A stretch of 64,000 nt of DNA. It comes from Eledone cirrhosa (lineage: Eukaryota; Mollusca; Cephalopoda; Octopoda; Eledonidae). The notes under the pieces were generated by a model. The model worked only from the letters and a program-made list of their open reading frames with translations, was not told the origin of the DNA and ran no database searches. The stretch lies in assembly GCA_964016885.1 (NCBI GenBank), contig OZ024743.1, positions 164,836,732 through 164,900,731 on the forward strand. Direction: 5' to 3'. Shown one piece after another: positions 1 to 11,760 of the stretch. Position 1 is the stretch's first letter. Each line of letters begins with the position of its first letter. Made by a program: the position numbers and the translations under genes.

Positions 1-1600
1 CAATTTGTGTAGTCAATACACACAACAGGGATGAAAGGGGGAAACCTTGGTAGACCAAGTGCATGATGTTGAACAGTTCCAAGTGGTGACTGTTCACTCT
101 AATGACAGAGCAGATGTCACTGTACATTGCAGTAATCCATTCTCTTAAAATGGGCCCAAAGCCTGATGCTTTGAGGACCATCACCAGGTACTGTTGGTCG
201 ACCCTATCAAATGCTTTCGATTGATCTAAGTTGTGCCAGGTTACTTAGCTAACCTCTCTATGATGTATTGCATAAGGTGGAAGTTGTGGATAGACCTCTT
301 GGGAATGGCACATGTCTGCACCTCCTCCACCAGACTACTGATGACAAGCACCAACATCATCGCCAACACTTTAGCCAAAATTTTGAAATCTGCATTTAGT
401 AGATTTATGGGTTTAAAATTATCGACATAATCCCTTTTGTTTGAGTTCTTTCTCAGCAATTCCACCGCTCCTTGGTTCACACAATTGTGAATTCTTCTAT
501 TCTGCTGTCTGTTGTAGTACATCTGTCACTTAACAACACTCTTTTTGCAACACTCCACCTCTGTTGTCAAGAGCCCCAGTATGTTGTTGAGGTAGGCATT
601 AAAGTCCAGCCCATTAGTGCTCCTAAACAGTTGAGCAAAATGCTGCTGAACAGCTGCACACATCTGCTTGTGATTGAGTATCATGTGCCCAACATGGTGT
701 GCCATAGATCGGATTGTGGCTTTCTTGTCATGCTTCACCTACACTATTCAGGCCCATTGATTGGTTTTCATCCCTTTGTGCCTTATAACATGTGCCTTAG
801 CTCTGAAAACACAGCCTTTGTGCTTAGCATTGTGAGTTGTGATGTCATTGCTAACTACCTCTTCTAGCTTTTAAACTAGCTCTCAATCTACTCTAGTTTT
901 CTCTATCACTACAGATTTACTAAACCTTATCAATTCTATTTTAATTGCTCTTTTCAGGGCAAACCACCATTTGTTGTTGCCGATTGCCCCCATCTGGGTC
1001 CCTGCCTCTGGAGCCTATCTAAATTGACTGTACAAATCAGAAATTTGTGGTCTGTGTAGTTGACTACTTTAGATTGTAGACAACCTATGCTATCCTTGTC
1101 TACTTTCCTACAGAATAACTTATCTAGATACAATCTGGATGACCTGATGTGGCTAATCCATGTCCACATTGGCATATTTGTGAAATCCACTTGGTACCTG
1201 TCAGACAGTTGGAAGCATCTCAGCAGTTTTGTGAGACTTTTGCACCCTTGTCTCCTATCCACTAGTTCCACACAGTCCCATCATGCATCTAAGATATTGT
1301 TCCAGTTGCCAACAGACACTAAAGAGCAGGCATTCCTAGAAAGGTCTCCAGCCACCTGAAGAAATGAGTTTGTCCTGCTCCTATCGGAGCATAGTTGGTG
1401 GCTAGCCTGAAGTACCTTTCACTGCTGGTAACGTCCAGCATCACCGACTTACAAGGAAGATAGTCCATGTTGCAAGGTCTAGGCGTTTTTGAAACATCAC
1501 AGCAACTCTGCCTCCAGATTCTGGATGGCTCAGAGATATGTAGACCTCGTAGCCACTGAAAATGGTTGTGAAGGTTCATGCATCGGAAACTCTTTGTTGC
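1..1600 (-). pseudogene. LINE copy 1 ORF2 remnant (endonuclease end, linker, reverse transcriptase start)
   Basis: Reading downwards on the minus strand, 1,579-1,319 gives an AP-endonuclease stretch (NYAPIGAGQTHFFRWLETF). 1,271-954 gives the end of the endonuclease (YTDHKFLICTVNLDRL). 738-526 is the linker (HFAQLF) and 522-241 the RT start (DNFKPINLLNADFKILAKVL). Below 240 the RT core continues (NLDQSKAFDRVDQQYL) until the window ends near the PLSSLL motif. Several frame breaks separate the blocks, so no functional protein is expected. The product would nick target DNA and copy the LINE RNA. Confidence 0.8.
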
Positions 1601-1719
1601 TGGCCACTACATATATGTCCAGATATCTGATGTTGTTGAGCAGGTGGCTCAGCTTCCAAAACGATTTAGCCTTTTTCTCTAATTGTGTTGTGCTATAAAT
1701 AGTTCAATAGTTTTGTGTT

Positions 1720-2640
1720 GTTAGTGTTTATTGCTGTGTAATGTGTGATGTTTATATCCTACTACGATGGCGGTTGTGTAGGTGTATGTGTTTGTTGCAT
1801 TCTGGCTTTTGTGATTTTTTCTTTCTTTTGCCCTCTTTTTTTTTTGAGGGTGAAAACAGGGAGATTTTAATTTTATTTTTTTGGCAGACAGACTGCTTGT
1901 CACTCCTCACCCTCATCCAAATTTAGATCCCACTGTTGGATGTTGGGGAGTGGCATGTCTTCAATGGGCATTGGTGGTGTTGTTGCTAGTGGTGGCAGTT
2001 CTGTTGGTGCTGTTGTTAATGTTGATCTTGCTAGTGTTGATGTTGTTGTTCCAGTTGTTGATTTTGCTGTTGCTTGCTAATGTAGCTGCTGCTATTGGTA
2101 TTGGTGCTGCTATTCTTCTTCTTAATGTTATTTCTGTCTGGATTTTGGTGGTTGTTGTCAGTGAGTTTTATGGTGTTGGTAGAAGGGGTGTCCTCTCCCT
2201 TTCAGTGATAAGCAGAAGGCTCTCAGGTGATTTGTCGAAAAACAAATGTGACCCTTGGCATTCTTCCCTTCGACCCTAATGGGTAGGATGATGTCGTCTG
2301 GGAGACGTACTGTTCTGGAATAGCATCCACATTTCTTTGGCAGGTAAGGATGAGAATTTCACCTCCCATCTCCAACCAGTTCTCTATTTTAGTCTGTTAG
2401 ACTTCAAGAATTTTCAAGTTTACCTGTGACTGCATCAATTAGCCAAGAAATGGCCATTTCAGGTGGTACCTGCTGGACATGGATCCTTACTAGTCTCTGT
2501 TCAGACTAGTAAGTGACCAGCAGGATCTCTTCACTTTGTAAGGGGTTCAAGGAGTGAAATCTTCCTCTTCTGTTGCAAATCTCCCCTCCACCATGCCAAA
2601 ATCCCTGCCCTTGCCCCATATGGAACCTAAAGCTTTTTAT
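1720..2640 (-). pseudogene. LINE copy 1 ORF1 remnant
   Basis: Minus-strand translation in pieces gives an RRM-like end (RLVRIHVQQVPPEMAISWLI), then TVRLPDDIILPIRVEGKNAK and a zinc-knuckle-like stretch ending LRAFCLSLKGRGH. A Q/T-rich, low-complexity region and an acidic tail (WDLNLDEGEE) follow. This resembles the RNA-binding ORF1 protein of L1-like LINEs. The leucine/valine-rich plus-strand reading at 1,881-2,279 is only the shadow of the Q-rich minus-strand repeat. Stops interrupt the frame. Assignment is by resemblance and position upstream of ORF2. Confidence 0.55.
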
Positions 2641-2699
2641 ATCTGAGTTTCTGTGGCTCTCTCTACATTCCTGGATTTTAAACCAATAATGCAGTACTT

Positions 2700-3190
2700 C
2701 ACTGTGCAGTGGACCATATTTTAGATAGTGTCAACAAAGGTGTAAAGCATGACAATAGGCTCAGCTCTTTCCACCAGAACTCTAACCTGTTGTACTTCTT
2801 CCTTACAGTAAATTACTTTTTGGAAGAAAAATTTTATAACACTAGAAAAATATATCTTACCACTAGTGTTGGTATTTTGGGTTGGTTTATTGTTATTGTT
2901 GTTGTTGTTAACATTGTTTCATTGATATACTTGTGCTTGTTATTACCATTTTCAATTTTATAGCAAAGTTGTTGTTTACATTGTTGTTGTTGCTGTCGTC
3001 ATTGTTATTTCTGTTATTGCTGTTAACAACAGTCTAATTTTCTAAATTGAAAACCATATCATTCAAAATTTTAAAAAATTGCTATTTTGATTTCATCTCC
3101 ATCGAAGAGACTCTGTTTTTCTTCACCATCTTCCCTTCAGCTGTTGACAGGGACTCCCTATCTCTATGAGATGTATCTCAACGTGTTGTT
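2700..3190. other. No gene; T-rich and TTG-rich spacer between LINE copies
   Basis: The stretch holds TTG-rich low complexity (2,890-3,030) and AT-rich sequence. It may include the degraded 5' end of LINE copy 1 and the lost 3' UTR of copy 2, but I see no motif that proves either. Confidence 0.5.
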
Positions 3191-3206
3191 GTTCCTTCTC
3201 ACTAGC

Positions 3207-6200
3207 CTACAGGCGTATGCTCAGAGTAGGCCCTTTCACACAGGCCATTCTCACCTTATTCAGCCACCTTTTAACAAATGTACTGGGGGTAGCACATTTC
3301 TCTCCACCCTCACCTTCTTTTCCTAGTGAAACTTGAAAAAGCTGATGAGTGATTGGCCAAAGAGAAAAGTGTTTGTTTTCAGTCCTTTCAACCTGGTTCA
3401 CCACTAATCCTCTATAGAACTCAAGAGTGGCAGTTCGAGTGACTGCATTGCCCATCTGGTAGAGGGCAGAGAGCGCCTAGCAACATTGCAGATACCAGGC
3501 ATCCAGTCTCAGCCTCTTCTTGAACCAGGATGGCAGCTCAGTCAAAGAGATGAACTGTGGAAAGGCCTGTCTCACTAACAGCGACCACACCTGTTCACCA
3601 TTTAGATAGAATATCTAAAGATGCTGCAGCTTCAGTGCATGTTTGCAGATCATTAGTCACAGCATGCCCAGCCCAGTGTGTAGAGAGTGCTGGCAGGAGA
3701 TGGACTGCCTCACCACAAAAAGTTGAACCAGTCCCCTCCACAATAAGTTGAGTAGTAGCCATTCCAATTTGGTGAGGCACGAACAGGGGCAAGGCACGAT
3801 GGTCAGGTAGTAATAGATGACAGATGCGATGTACATGTTAGCCACCTCCACCTGACCATTCAGGGACAGTTTCCTCTTGGCCCATCTCTCAATGATTGTG
3901 GCTACCCTGTTTGTAACCTTGTCCCAATTCTTATCTTCTGGAGGTTTGGTCTGAACCAAACCCTAAGCAAATTTACTGGTCCATCTGTCCAGCATGTGAT
4001 GACACTGTTGGATGGCAAGGACTTGCCTCTTCAGATGCCAAGCTGCAATCCCACTGACTTTTCCGGGTTTAGTTTTGCTACCATCAACCTTTGATATTCC
4101 TCCAAGAAGGAGCTGACCACCTTGATATTCGAGGTGTTTGACACCATCATGGTGACATCGTCTGCATATGCCATCACAGCCTTTCCACATTTCGGTTCGA
4201 GCAAGATGTCCCGCAACAGCTCCAGCTTTCGCAGTAAAGGCTCGAGAGTCAATACATACAGAAGGGAGGAGAGAGGGACCTTGACGAACCAACCAGGAGA
4301 TCTGAAATGGTTCCAAAATATGGCCATTAACTTTGACCACCGAGTAGATGCTGCTGTGATCCAACCCCTGAAGACAGGACCGAAGCTGGCTGACTTGAGG
4401 ACAGCCTCCAGGTTTCGATGTTTGATCGATGTTTGATCCTGTCGAAAACTTTTGATTGATCTAAATTCATCAGAGCCTCACCAAAGGCAGAATTTTGCAC
4501 CTACCCTCTCTATGATGTATCACATGAGGTTGAGGTTGTCATGTATGGACATGGTCAGGATTGTGCAAGTTTGCGCCTCTCCTAACAAAACTTCGGCGAA
4601 AAGGGCCAACTTCTTTGCTAATACCTTGGCCAAATTCTTAAACTCTGTGTTTAACAGTTATAGGCTTGAAGTTATCTAACATATCTCTTTTGTTCTCATC
4701 TTTACATATCGGTGTCCCTATGCACCGACTCACAGAACTGGGAATACTTACATTCTGCTGCCAGTTTCAGTGGAGCATTTTGAGGAGATTGTATAACACG
4801 TCTGGGATATCTACGTAAAGCTCAAAGGGCAGACCATCCAAACCAGGTGGTATGTGCCTTGTGGAGTGGATTAGGGCATCCCAAATCTCAGCAGAAGTTA
4901 TCAGCCTTTCGCAGTGCTCAGCATCAACCGTCGAGAGATGCAGTAGGCTGTTGAGGTAAAGACAGAAGTCCACTACCATCTCCAACCATCACTCCCCCCT
5001 GAACAGCTGATCAAAGTGGTGGCGAAATACCTCACATATCTGCCTGGAATCATTCAGCTTGTGTTCCTCTCAGTCCATCGAACAGCTTTGGTTCCCTCAT
5101 TTCTTAGAGCACGCACCTTAGCTCTGGCAAAGCAACCTTCATATTTTGCATTGAAGGAATGGTCTAATGCCTTTCTCACCATTAGCATGTCAGTTGCAAT
5201 GTCACTACAAATAGCCTCATTTAATTTAGCTACCAGTTCCACCTCCTTTCTATTTTTCTCTAATGCTACTTCTTTGCTAAAGCCTATTGAAGTTACTCTA
5301 ATCTCTCTTTTGAGAACCCCCGCCCCCATCTGTTATTGACCCCCCCCCCCCCCCACCCCGTCAACTTTTGCTGAACTAAATTGTTGACCCTGTAAGCCTT
5401 ATGTGCCAGGAACAACATGTTCGGCTTCCAGTAACCAGGTCCTAACCTGTGTGTCATATCTAGGTCAACCATGCAGATCACAAACTTGTGATCTGAATAG
5501 GCGACCATTTGAAAGTGTGAGCAGCCTATACTATTCTTATCTACTGACCAAATGAAGAACCTATCTAAGTACAATCTAGATGACCCTACGTGGTTGGTCC
5601 AGGTCCACACTGGCGCATTAAGGAAATCTAGTCGGTACCTGTCAGACAGTTAGAACTGGCTGATCAGGTAACTAAGGGGTTTTTGCACCCCACTTCTATC
5701 AGCTACTCCTACACAATGCATCTAAGATGCCGTTCCAGTCCCCCGGTAACTGTAAAGGGTGAGATGTTCCCAGAAAGGCTTCTCAGCCTAAAGAAATACA
5801 ACCATCCAGTCCTGGTGGGGACGTAAACAGCCGACAGTCTAAAGGCACCACCTTTGCTATTGTTCACATCTAGGACCCCCAACTTATCGTCCGGAAGATC
5901 GACCTTTCCTTAAGATCCACCCCTCCTCCCATTCCCAGTCGACTAAAAGATGCTAAGATCTGATAGTCAATCGAAAATGGGGGCTAGTGCGCATGCATCT
6001 GAAATTCTGGTCACGCTGATAGTAGCCATGTCCATATCTAGTGACCTGAGGTCCTTCAGCAAGCGACCCTGCCTCCAGGACGACCCTAGGCCACAAACAT
6101 TTAAACATCCCACTCTTAAGATCTACTTATCTCCCTGGTGCTCATGGGGGTCAAGTGGTTCAACCTCCATGATTAGTGATGTTTCCTTTGTGAACTCCCT

Positions 6201-6363
6201 TAAAAGCCAATTCGAGGCTTTCATACTAGGAGTTCCCACATCGTCGGGGAAACTTTCTCTAATGTTTTTGTATGTTTTTACTGGTATCCGCATCATTAGC
6301 AATGTTTTGGGCACTTTGAAGGTGCTGGTTCCAAAAAACTCTCACTCTTTCTCAATATCTTGA
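3207..6363 (-). pseudogene. LINE copy 2 ORF2 remnant (AP endonuclease plus reverse transcriptase)
   Basis: On the minus strand, 6,120-6,000 gives the endonuclease start (GCLNVCGLGSSWRQGRLLK). About 5,870-5,760 gives the middle block (FRLSAVYVPTRTGW), 5,610-5,293 the endonuclease end, and 5,329-5,054 the linker (FSKEVALEKNRKEVELVAK). RT blocks follow at 4,985-4,767 and 4,364-3,963, with the catalytic AYADDVTMMVS at about 4,175-4,143. The C-terminal part reaches 3,207. Frames change repeatedly. A poly-G/C run at 5,340-5,355 sits inside the coding region. The role would be target-primed reverse transcription. Confidence 0.8.
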
Positions 6364-6370
6364 CTTCATG

Positions 6371-8100
6371 TTACACGGGCCATAAATGTGTTTCCTTTTG
6401 TGGGGCATGAGATGCAGTTGTGTCTGTGTTGTTGGTGGTTGTGTGTTTTGTTGACTGTTGTGATGTTGGTTTTGTTGTGGATATATCTGTATTTGCTGTG
6501 TATATGTTTTGTGTGCTTTTAGGTGTGTGTGTATTTTTCATTTTGTATTTCCTTTTTTGTTTTTGTTTTTGAGGTTCCCCCTCATCTTCACTTGGGGATG
6601 AGGAGGGACTAGTGTCAGGGGTTTCTGTGTCAGAGGGGAGTAGGATCATGTTTACGGGTGTATGCTTGTTTATGTGTGTATTTGTTTTGGGAGGGGAAGT
6701 GGAGATTTTTTTCCTCATTTTCCCCCTGGGTTGGTTTTCATGTTAGTGGTGCTGGTGTTGGTGATTGTGGTGTTGGTTGCCCATGTCCCAGTGTTGGCAG
6801 CAATGGATGTTTGCAGCCCACTAGGGTTTTGAGCTGGGGAAAAAGGCTCGCAGGTGTATGGTTTTACTGCAGATGAAGTAATGCAGCCTTTTGCCTTCAG
6901 TGACCACTTGTATGGCTGTCTATCATGTAGGCGGATGTGATCTGGGATATTTTTCATATCTTCTGGTTTGATTTGAACTTAACGTCATCTTAGATGTACT
7001 TCAGTGGGGCCTCAACTTCAGCTTGAGGGGTCTCCTCTGCTTTGCGGGTCTGCACCGAAATGCATCTGTATATAATTGTTCTGCGCTCCACTGCCTCCAT
7101 TTCCCTAACTGGAATGTTTAATTTGGTGCAGGGTTTTTTTCACATTTGTTTATCTTCCATGCCTAGGCTAAACGTTGTTCTTTATCAGGTCCATGTGAAA
7201 ACATGGCCTTTTCTTAGCTGCAGCGACAGCAAATGTGTTGCCGTTGTTCCTGGTTACTCATTGTTTTTTTTTGTTGTTTTTGTTGTTCAAATTATTGTTG
7301 TTCACGTTGTGATTGATGTTGTGATTGTGTTACCGGTGCTGGTTGTGTCGTTGTTCATTTTGTTGTTATGGTTCAAATTGTTGTTATTGTTCTTGTTGTT
7401 GTCGTTGATATTTTGGTTGTTGTTGTTACTGTTGTTTTTGTTAGTGCTATCGTTATTGATGTTCATGTGACTGATGTTGTGATTGTCATTGTTGCTGTTG
7501 CTGCTTTTCCTACTTGTTTCTGTTACACATTTTCTTCATAGCTGTTGTTGTTGTTGTGGTAGTGACAGTGGTGGAAGGTAAAATGTTTTCTGTAGCTTGG
7601 CAGAGTGTAGTTGCTGGTGTTGTTGTTATGACAATGTCTGTGGTGGTAGTGGTAACACTGTTCATGTCTATAGTGGTAGTAGGGACAGTTTCCAACATTG
7701 AACTGTTGACACGTAACAGCTGACTGAAAGTTTTAGGGTGCATTTCGGCCATGTTTTTTTTGTTTATAGGAAAAGAATTTCCAAAATTTAAATAAAGTTC
7801 AAATATTTGGGCCTAAGGCCAAAATATTAAAAAGTCTTCCTTCCTTGGGGCAAATATGGGTGCCTTATGTTCCGTTGTCAACAAAGTTAATTACAAAATA
7901 ACATTTCAAACAACTTAAATTTACAAACATTTTCACCCACAGAATTGTACGTCTTCCGTTTTCACTGCCATTTATAATCAGCAGCAGCAAAGCGTCTATG
8001 ATAGGATTCGCTCCCGTAAGTTTGATGATTTCCACATGTTTAAAATGCTTGTCTTGATAAAATTTTTGTTACAATGGTAACATAAGCCTTTGTCCTCAAG
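6371..8100 (-). pseudogene. LINE copy 2 ORF1 remnant
   Basis: Near 8,070-7,900 the minus strand reads KHFKHVEIIKLTGANP, an RRM-like opening that I associate with this ORF1 type. Further down are a threonine-rich tract (7,752-7,510), the segment PDHIRLHDRQPYKWSLKAKG (6,957-6,715) and a basic, S/T/K-rich C-terminal region (6,718-6,371, with PSSSPSEDEGEP). Frames are broken. It probably encoded the RNA-binding partner of ORF2. Recognition is partial and the N-terminus is not certain. Confidence 0.5.
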
Positions 8101-8149
8101 AAGTGAGACTCTATGGTAATATATTTAATTTTATATTCTAAACTTGCAT

Positions 8150-8281
8150 CCCAACAAATTTTTTTAACAAACTGAGGCAACCTCTACCCTTCACTTCCAT
8201 TGAACAGAACAGCAAAACAATGCCACTAACACCACTAACATCACAATGTCGTCTCCAGCAACAACAACAACAACACAAACA
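8150..8281. other. Spacer between LINE copies 2 and 3
   Basis: A CAA/AAC-rich stretch (8,240-8,283) adjoins the (ATAATA) tail of copy 3. No gene is seen. Confidence 0.5.
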
Positions 8282-8639
8282 TAATAATAATAATGGTTTC
8301 TTTATTGGCCACAAAGGCTAACATGAAGAAAAACATTACAGACGGCACAGAGCGGTACAGGGTGATACAAAGTGGGTTTTGGCTGTGTAAAAAGGTTATA
8401 ACAAGAAGATAGAAATGTGTAAAAACAAATCAAAATAATTCAAACAACAAAAATTCCCCCAAAAGGGGGAAACCTCCAAGGGTCACTCGTGGTGAAAACC
8501 ACACAAAAGACCATGGCCACCCTGACCACCAGGGCAAGCACCCTCTCTCTGTTCTCCCACTCCTCAGTCTACAGGCACATACTCAGAGCCAGACTCGTCA
8601 CTTTCACCCACCTTTCAACAAAACTTATTTGAAGACAGC

Positions 8640-9390
8640 ACTTGTCTCTCCACCCTGATTTTCCTCTTCAAGTGAAAGGGATTCAACCTTTCAAACTTGT
8701 CCACCATACAATCTTTTTCACCATGGCCACCAGGCAGATGAAAACTGCCTGCCGTTCCTCCTCTTTAAAGGAGGACGGCAGGGCTATCTGCACAATGGAC
8801 TCAGTCGATAACCAGGTCCGTCCTACACGTGACAGCAAATGTTCCACATAGCTCCACAAGTCAGCAATGCTCGGACACTGAACGAATGCGTGCAGGACGG
8901 TTTCGTCGCCCTGTGCGCATCTCGGACAGGTTCGACTGACGGTACTTCCGTGCCTGTAGAGCTTATCTTGAACCGGAAATGCTCCCCGGTAGCATTGCCA
9001 GGTCAGGGATTTCTGGAAGTTGCCCCAGGCTGAAAGTTCTCTTGAAGAGAGCGAACAGCTGATCGTCTTCGACGCCCAGGGTCTCCCCGAGAACATCGTC
9101 ACTCTTCCTCTCCACTACTCCTCTATAGAACGCTGAGATGGATGTTCCACCAATATTAGTGCCCAGCTGGTAGAAGGCTGTTAGCGCTTGGAGACATTCC
9201 AGCTTCCCTCGGTTTTTTCCTGATCCAGAACAGCAGCTCCGTTAATGAGACGAGCAGGGGAAAACACATCTGGCAAATGGCGACCACACCTGTTCACCGT
9301 CAAGGAAGCATCAGAGATTTCGCAGCTTCAGTGTGTGTTTGTGCATCATCAGCCACAGCACGCCTAGTCCTCCACACAACGGGTGTTGAC
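8640..9390 (-). pseudogene. LINE copy 3 ORF2, C-terminal zinc-knuckle region
   Basis: Minus-strand translation of 9,102-8,683 gives FQKSLTWQCYRGAFPVQDKL, then CPRCAQGDETVLHAFVQC, a CxxC-H-C putative zinc knuckle typical of the end of ORF2 in this family, then AVFICLVAMVKKIVWWT. It follows the inverted duplication and lies in a different reading context from the RT core. The 3' UTR runs from about 8,640 to 8,281. Confidence 0.8.
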
Positions 9391-9393
9391 AGC

Positions 9394-9632
9394 AGGTGGC
9401 AAATGCGTTCATCTCATCCGTCATCTGCTACCGCCTAACCGTTGTGCCTTGCCCCGGTCCAACACTGACAAAATTGGAGCGCCTTCTCTTCTGCTTTTAA
9501 ATGGAAGAGACGTGCTCTCTTCCATTTAAAAGCAGAAGAGAAGGCGCTCCATTTTTGTCAGAGTTGGGCCGGGGCAAGGCACAACGGTTAGGCGGTAGCA
9601 GATGACGGATGAGATGAACGCATTTGCCACCT
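9394..9632. repeat. Inverted duplication (117-bp arms, 5-bp spacer) inside LINE copy 3
   Basis: 9,394-9,510 is the reverse complement of 9,516-9,632 with about three mismatches, separated by CGTGC. The right arm is normal LINE sequence. The left arm is an inverted copy that replaces about 50 bp of expected ORF2 sequence (the LWKGRTP region seen in copies 4 and 5). Confidence 0.9.
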
Positions 9633-10550
9633 CTGCCCGACCTTTCAGGGACAGCTTCCTCTCGGCCCATTTCTGGGTGAGAGAGGCCATCCTGCTCGTC
9701 ACCTCGCTCCAGTTTTTCTCCATCTGGAGGTCTGGACCGAACCAGACCCCAAACAATTTAACTGGTCCTTCCATCCAGCGCCCCACAACGCTGTCGGACG
9801 GCATGGACATGCCTCTCTGGGTGCCGAGCTGCAAGCCCACCAACTTTTTCTGGTTTAACTTTGCTCCTGTCACTGCTTCATATTCCTTGAGAGCGGTGCC
9901 AAGTATCTGGACATGGCCAATTCTTGACATCACAACGGTGACGTCGTCGGCGTAAGCTGATACATATCTCCCACATCCCGGTTCGTGTGGCTTGCCTCTC
10001 ATCACCTCCAATTTGTGCAGTAACGGCTCTAGGGTCAATACGTACAAGAGTGACGAGAGAGGACAACCATCGCGGACCAAGCGCATGATGCTGAACAACT
10101 GTGGCAGATGACAATTCACCTTTGCAACTGAGCAGATGTCGCTGTGCATCGCAGCGATCCAACACCTGAAAATGGGCCCAAAACCGGCCGCCTCGAGGAC
10201 CGCCGCCTGGTACCGATGGTCGACCCTATCAAATGCCTTATATTGATCCAAGTTAATCAGGACCCCACCCGTTCCAGGTTCCTTAACCACCCTCTCTATG
10301 ATGTTTCGTATGCGGTGGATGGATCTGTCTGGAATGGCGCATGCATGTGCCTCTCCCACCAGATCACCGATGACAAGCGCCTATCTCGTTGCTAACATCT
10401 TGGCCAACATCATGAAATTTGCATTTATCAGACTTATGGGCCTGAAGTTGTCTATAACGTCCTCCTTGTTCGGATCCTTTCTCAACAGCGCCACCGCTCC
10501 CCGGCTCACAAAACTGACAATGCTCCCGTTCTGCTGCCAGTTGCAGTAGA
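9526..10550 (-). pseudogene. LINE copy 3 ORF2, reverse transcriptase core
   Basis: An open minus-strand stretch (10,359-9,526, 277 codons) carries RT blocks in order: CAIPDRSIH, INLDQYKAFDRVDHRY, MRLVRDGCPLSSLLYVLTLE, the catalytic SAYADDVTVVMS and LNQKKLVGLQLG, then KWAERKLSLKGRAEVANAF. The reading ends early at LLFCF because an inverted duplication replaces the expected continuation. It is 5' truncated and lacks the endonuclease. The YADD catalytic residues are intact but the protein cannot be complete. Confidence 0.85.
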
Positions 10551-10555
10551 CATCT

Positions 10556-11760
10556 TTGTTTTATGGTTTGGCGCATAAGTAAGTTTTGTAAACCTGGAGC
10601 AACCAACCTAAAGTTGACCACGAGAAAAGCAAGGTTCAATTAAGTGCAAGCCAGTAGATTTCAAAGTCTCACCTTGAGGTTTATTAATAGAAATTTCGAA
10701 GCAAAGTCACACTGGGAATTGTGTTCGTTTGAACTCAAATGGCATGTCCGTTGGTTTGAATGGAATTCTTGGAATGAAAATATCTTCCCCAGAGGCACAT
10801 CCAGTGATGATGGTAGCTTCTATCACATTAGGTGATAATGTCTTCACAATCAACCTTGTTCCATAATTTAGGAGGATATAAATTTCTTAGAAGCATTATT
10901 GGGACTCCTACTTTCAGAAAAAGTTTATGTGGAGGGGTTCCAGGTGGCTCAAGAAAGTTAAGAAACTCTGTTGGCTAGTGGAAAGCTTGATTTTCATCAT
11001 GGACTGAATCAACTGATTTGTACTCCATAATATCTGTTGGAATCTTATTCATTAGCTTGTGGTTAATCATTGATACTGTCTCATTTTTTTAAAGCAAGAA
11101 TTACTCTTTCACACAACCATTTATGTGAATTATAATTATTACTTAAGTCTGGAAATACCCTGTTCTTCAATTCAGCTGGAGAATTCACCATGATAGCAAT
11201 ATTAGCCAAATTGATATCACCATTCCCATTAATTGGTACTTTCCCATTTCCTAATTGGAGAAGCCGGGTTGAAAACTGTTCTGTACATTGGTCCCAGTGT
11301 AATAAAGCTCGCATGTTGAAGGAGAATTTCTGTACTTTATTCCATAGGTGTGAAGACTTAGTGCATGCTTTTATTTCATCAGCTCTTGTTCCTTTCGGAA
11401 TGACTGGTAATGTCTGTCTGAAGTCTCCGGATAAAACTAATGTAACTCCTTCCATAGATTTATGGTTGCTTCTTATGTCCTGTAAGGACATAAGAAGCAA
11501 CAATAAATCCATGGGAGCTCTTATCAAGAGCTTCCACTACACCTCTATGTGACATGGTGCATTCATCCCAAATGATCAGGTGGCATTGGCGCAATACTTC
11601 TGCTGAACCTGAACCTTTGCTTATGTTACAAATTGGACTGTCATTTGTGATCAGGTTTAGAGGTAGTTTAAAAGCAGAATGAGCTGTTCGTCCTTCTGGG
11701 AGAAGGAGGACGATTTTCTTCTTCTTTAAAGGGTGTAGCCACCTTCTCCAGTTTGGGTTT
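10556..11760 (-). pseudogene. Helitron copy 1 PIF1-like helicase remnant
   Basis: Minus-strand reading gives PEGRTAHSAFKLPLNL and HLIIWDECTMSHRGVVEALD (Walker-B-like DEC), VLSGDFRQTLPVIPKGTRADE (the GDFRQ helicase motif) and SSHLWNKVQKFSFNMR. Near 10,900-10,600 it continues with [30 protein letters not shown] and FSRGQLYVGCSRF. An inverted 27-bp repeat around 11,470-11,500 (TTATGTCCTGTAAGGACATAAG) and frameshifts break it. The helicase would unwind DNA during rolling-circle transposition. Confidence 0.85.

Larger units (their letters stand above)
1..2700 (-). mobile_element. L1-like (Tx1-group-like) LINE, copy 1, cut by window start
   Basis: A non-LTR retrotransposon on the minus strand. Its reverse transcriptase runs off the left edge and its ORF1 remains lie at higher coordinates. 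Order and wording match copies 2 to 5 in this window, including NLDQSKAFDR-like RT text and CAIPKRSIH. It is full of stops and frameshifts, so it is an old, dead copy. The 5' end is not resolved; 2,700-3,190 is T/TTG-rich with no clear element. Clade assignment is by recognition of the ORF2 style and is an inference. Confidence 0.8.
3190..8150 (-). mobile_element. L1-like LINE, copy 2, near full length
   Basis: This is the most complete member of the family here. The ORF2 C-terminal end lies near 3,207 (GPTLSIRL then stop), the endonuclease N-terminus near 6,110, and ORF1 pieces run from about 6,370 to 8,070. The 3' UTR and (ATT)n tail seen in copies 3, 4 and 5 are missing, so the 3' end is truncated. 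Many stops and frameshifts show it is dead. It is followed within 150 bp by the 3' tail of copy 3, in the same orientation. Confidence 0.8.
8281..10553 (-). mobile_element. L1-like LINE, copy 3, 5' truncated
   Basis: The 3' end is clear: an (ATA)n run at 8,281-8,294 followed by GGTTTCTTTATTGG, the reverse complement of the AATAAAGAAA-(ATT)n tail seen in copies 4 and 5. The 5' truncation is at about 10,553, within the block encoding CNWQQNG. Upstream of that point the sequence changes directly to Helitron helicase, so the LINE seems to have inserted into Helitron copy 1 near its C-terminal end. An internal inverted duplication lies at 9,394-9,632. Confidence 0.85.

Noticed and set aside
1881..2279. 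Leucine/valine-rich plus-strand frame that looks like a membrane protein
   Set aside because: It is the reverse of a Q/T-rich repeat in the minus-strand LINE ORF1. The same reasoning rejects the hydrophobic frame at 7,042-7,470.
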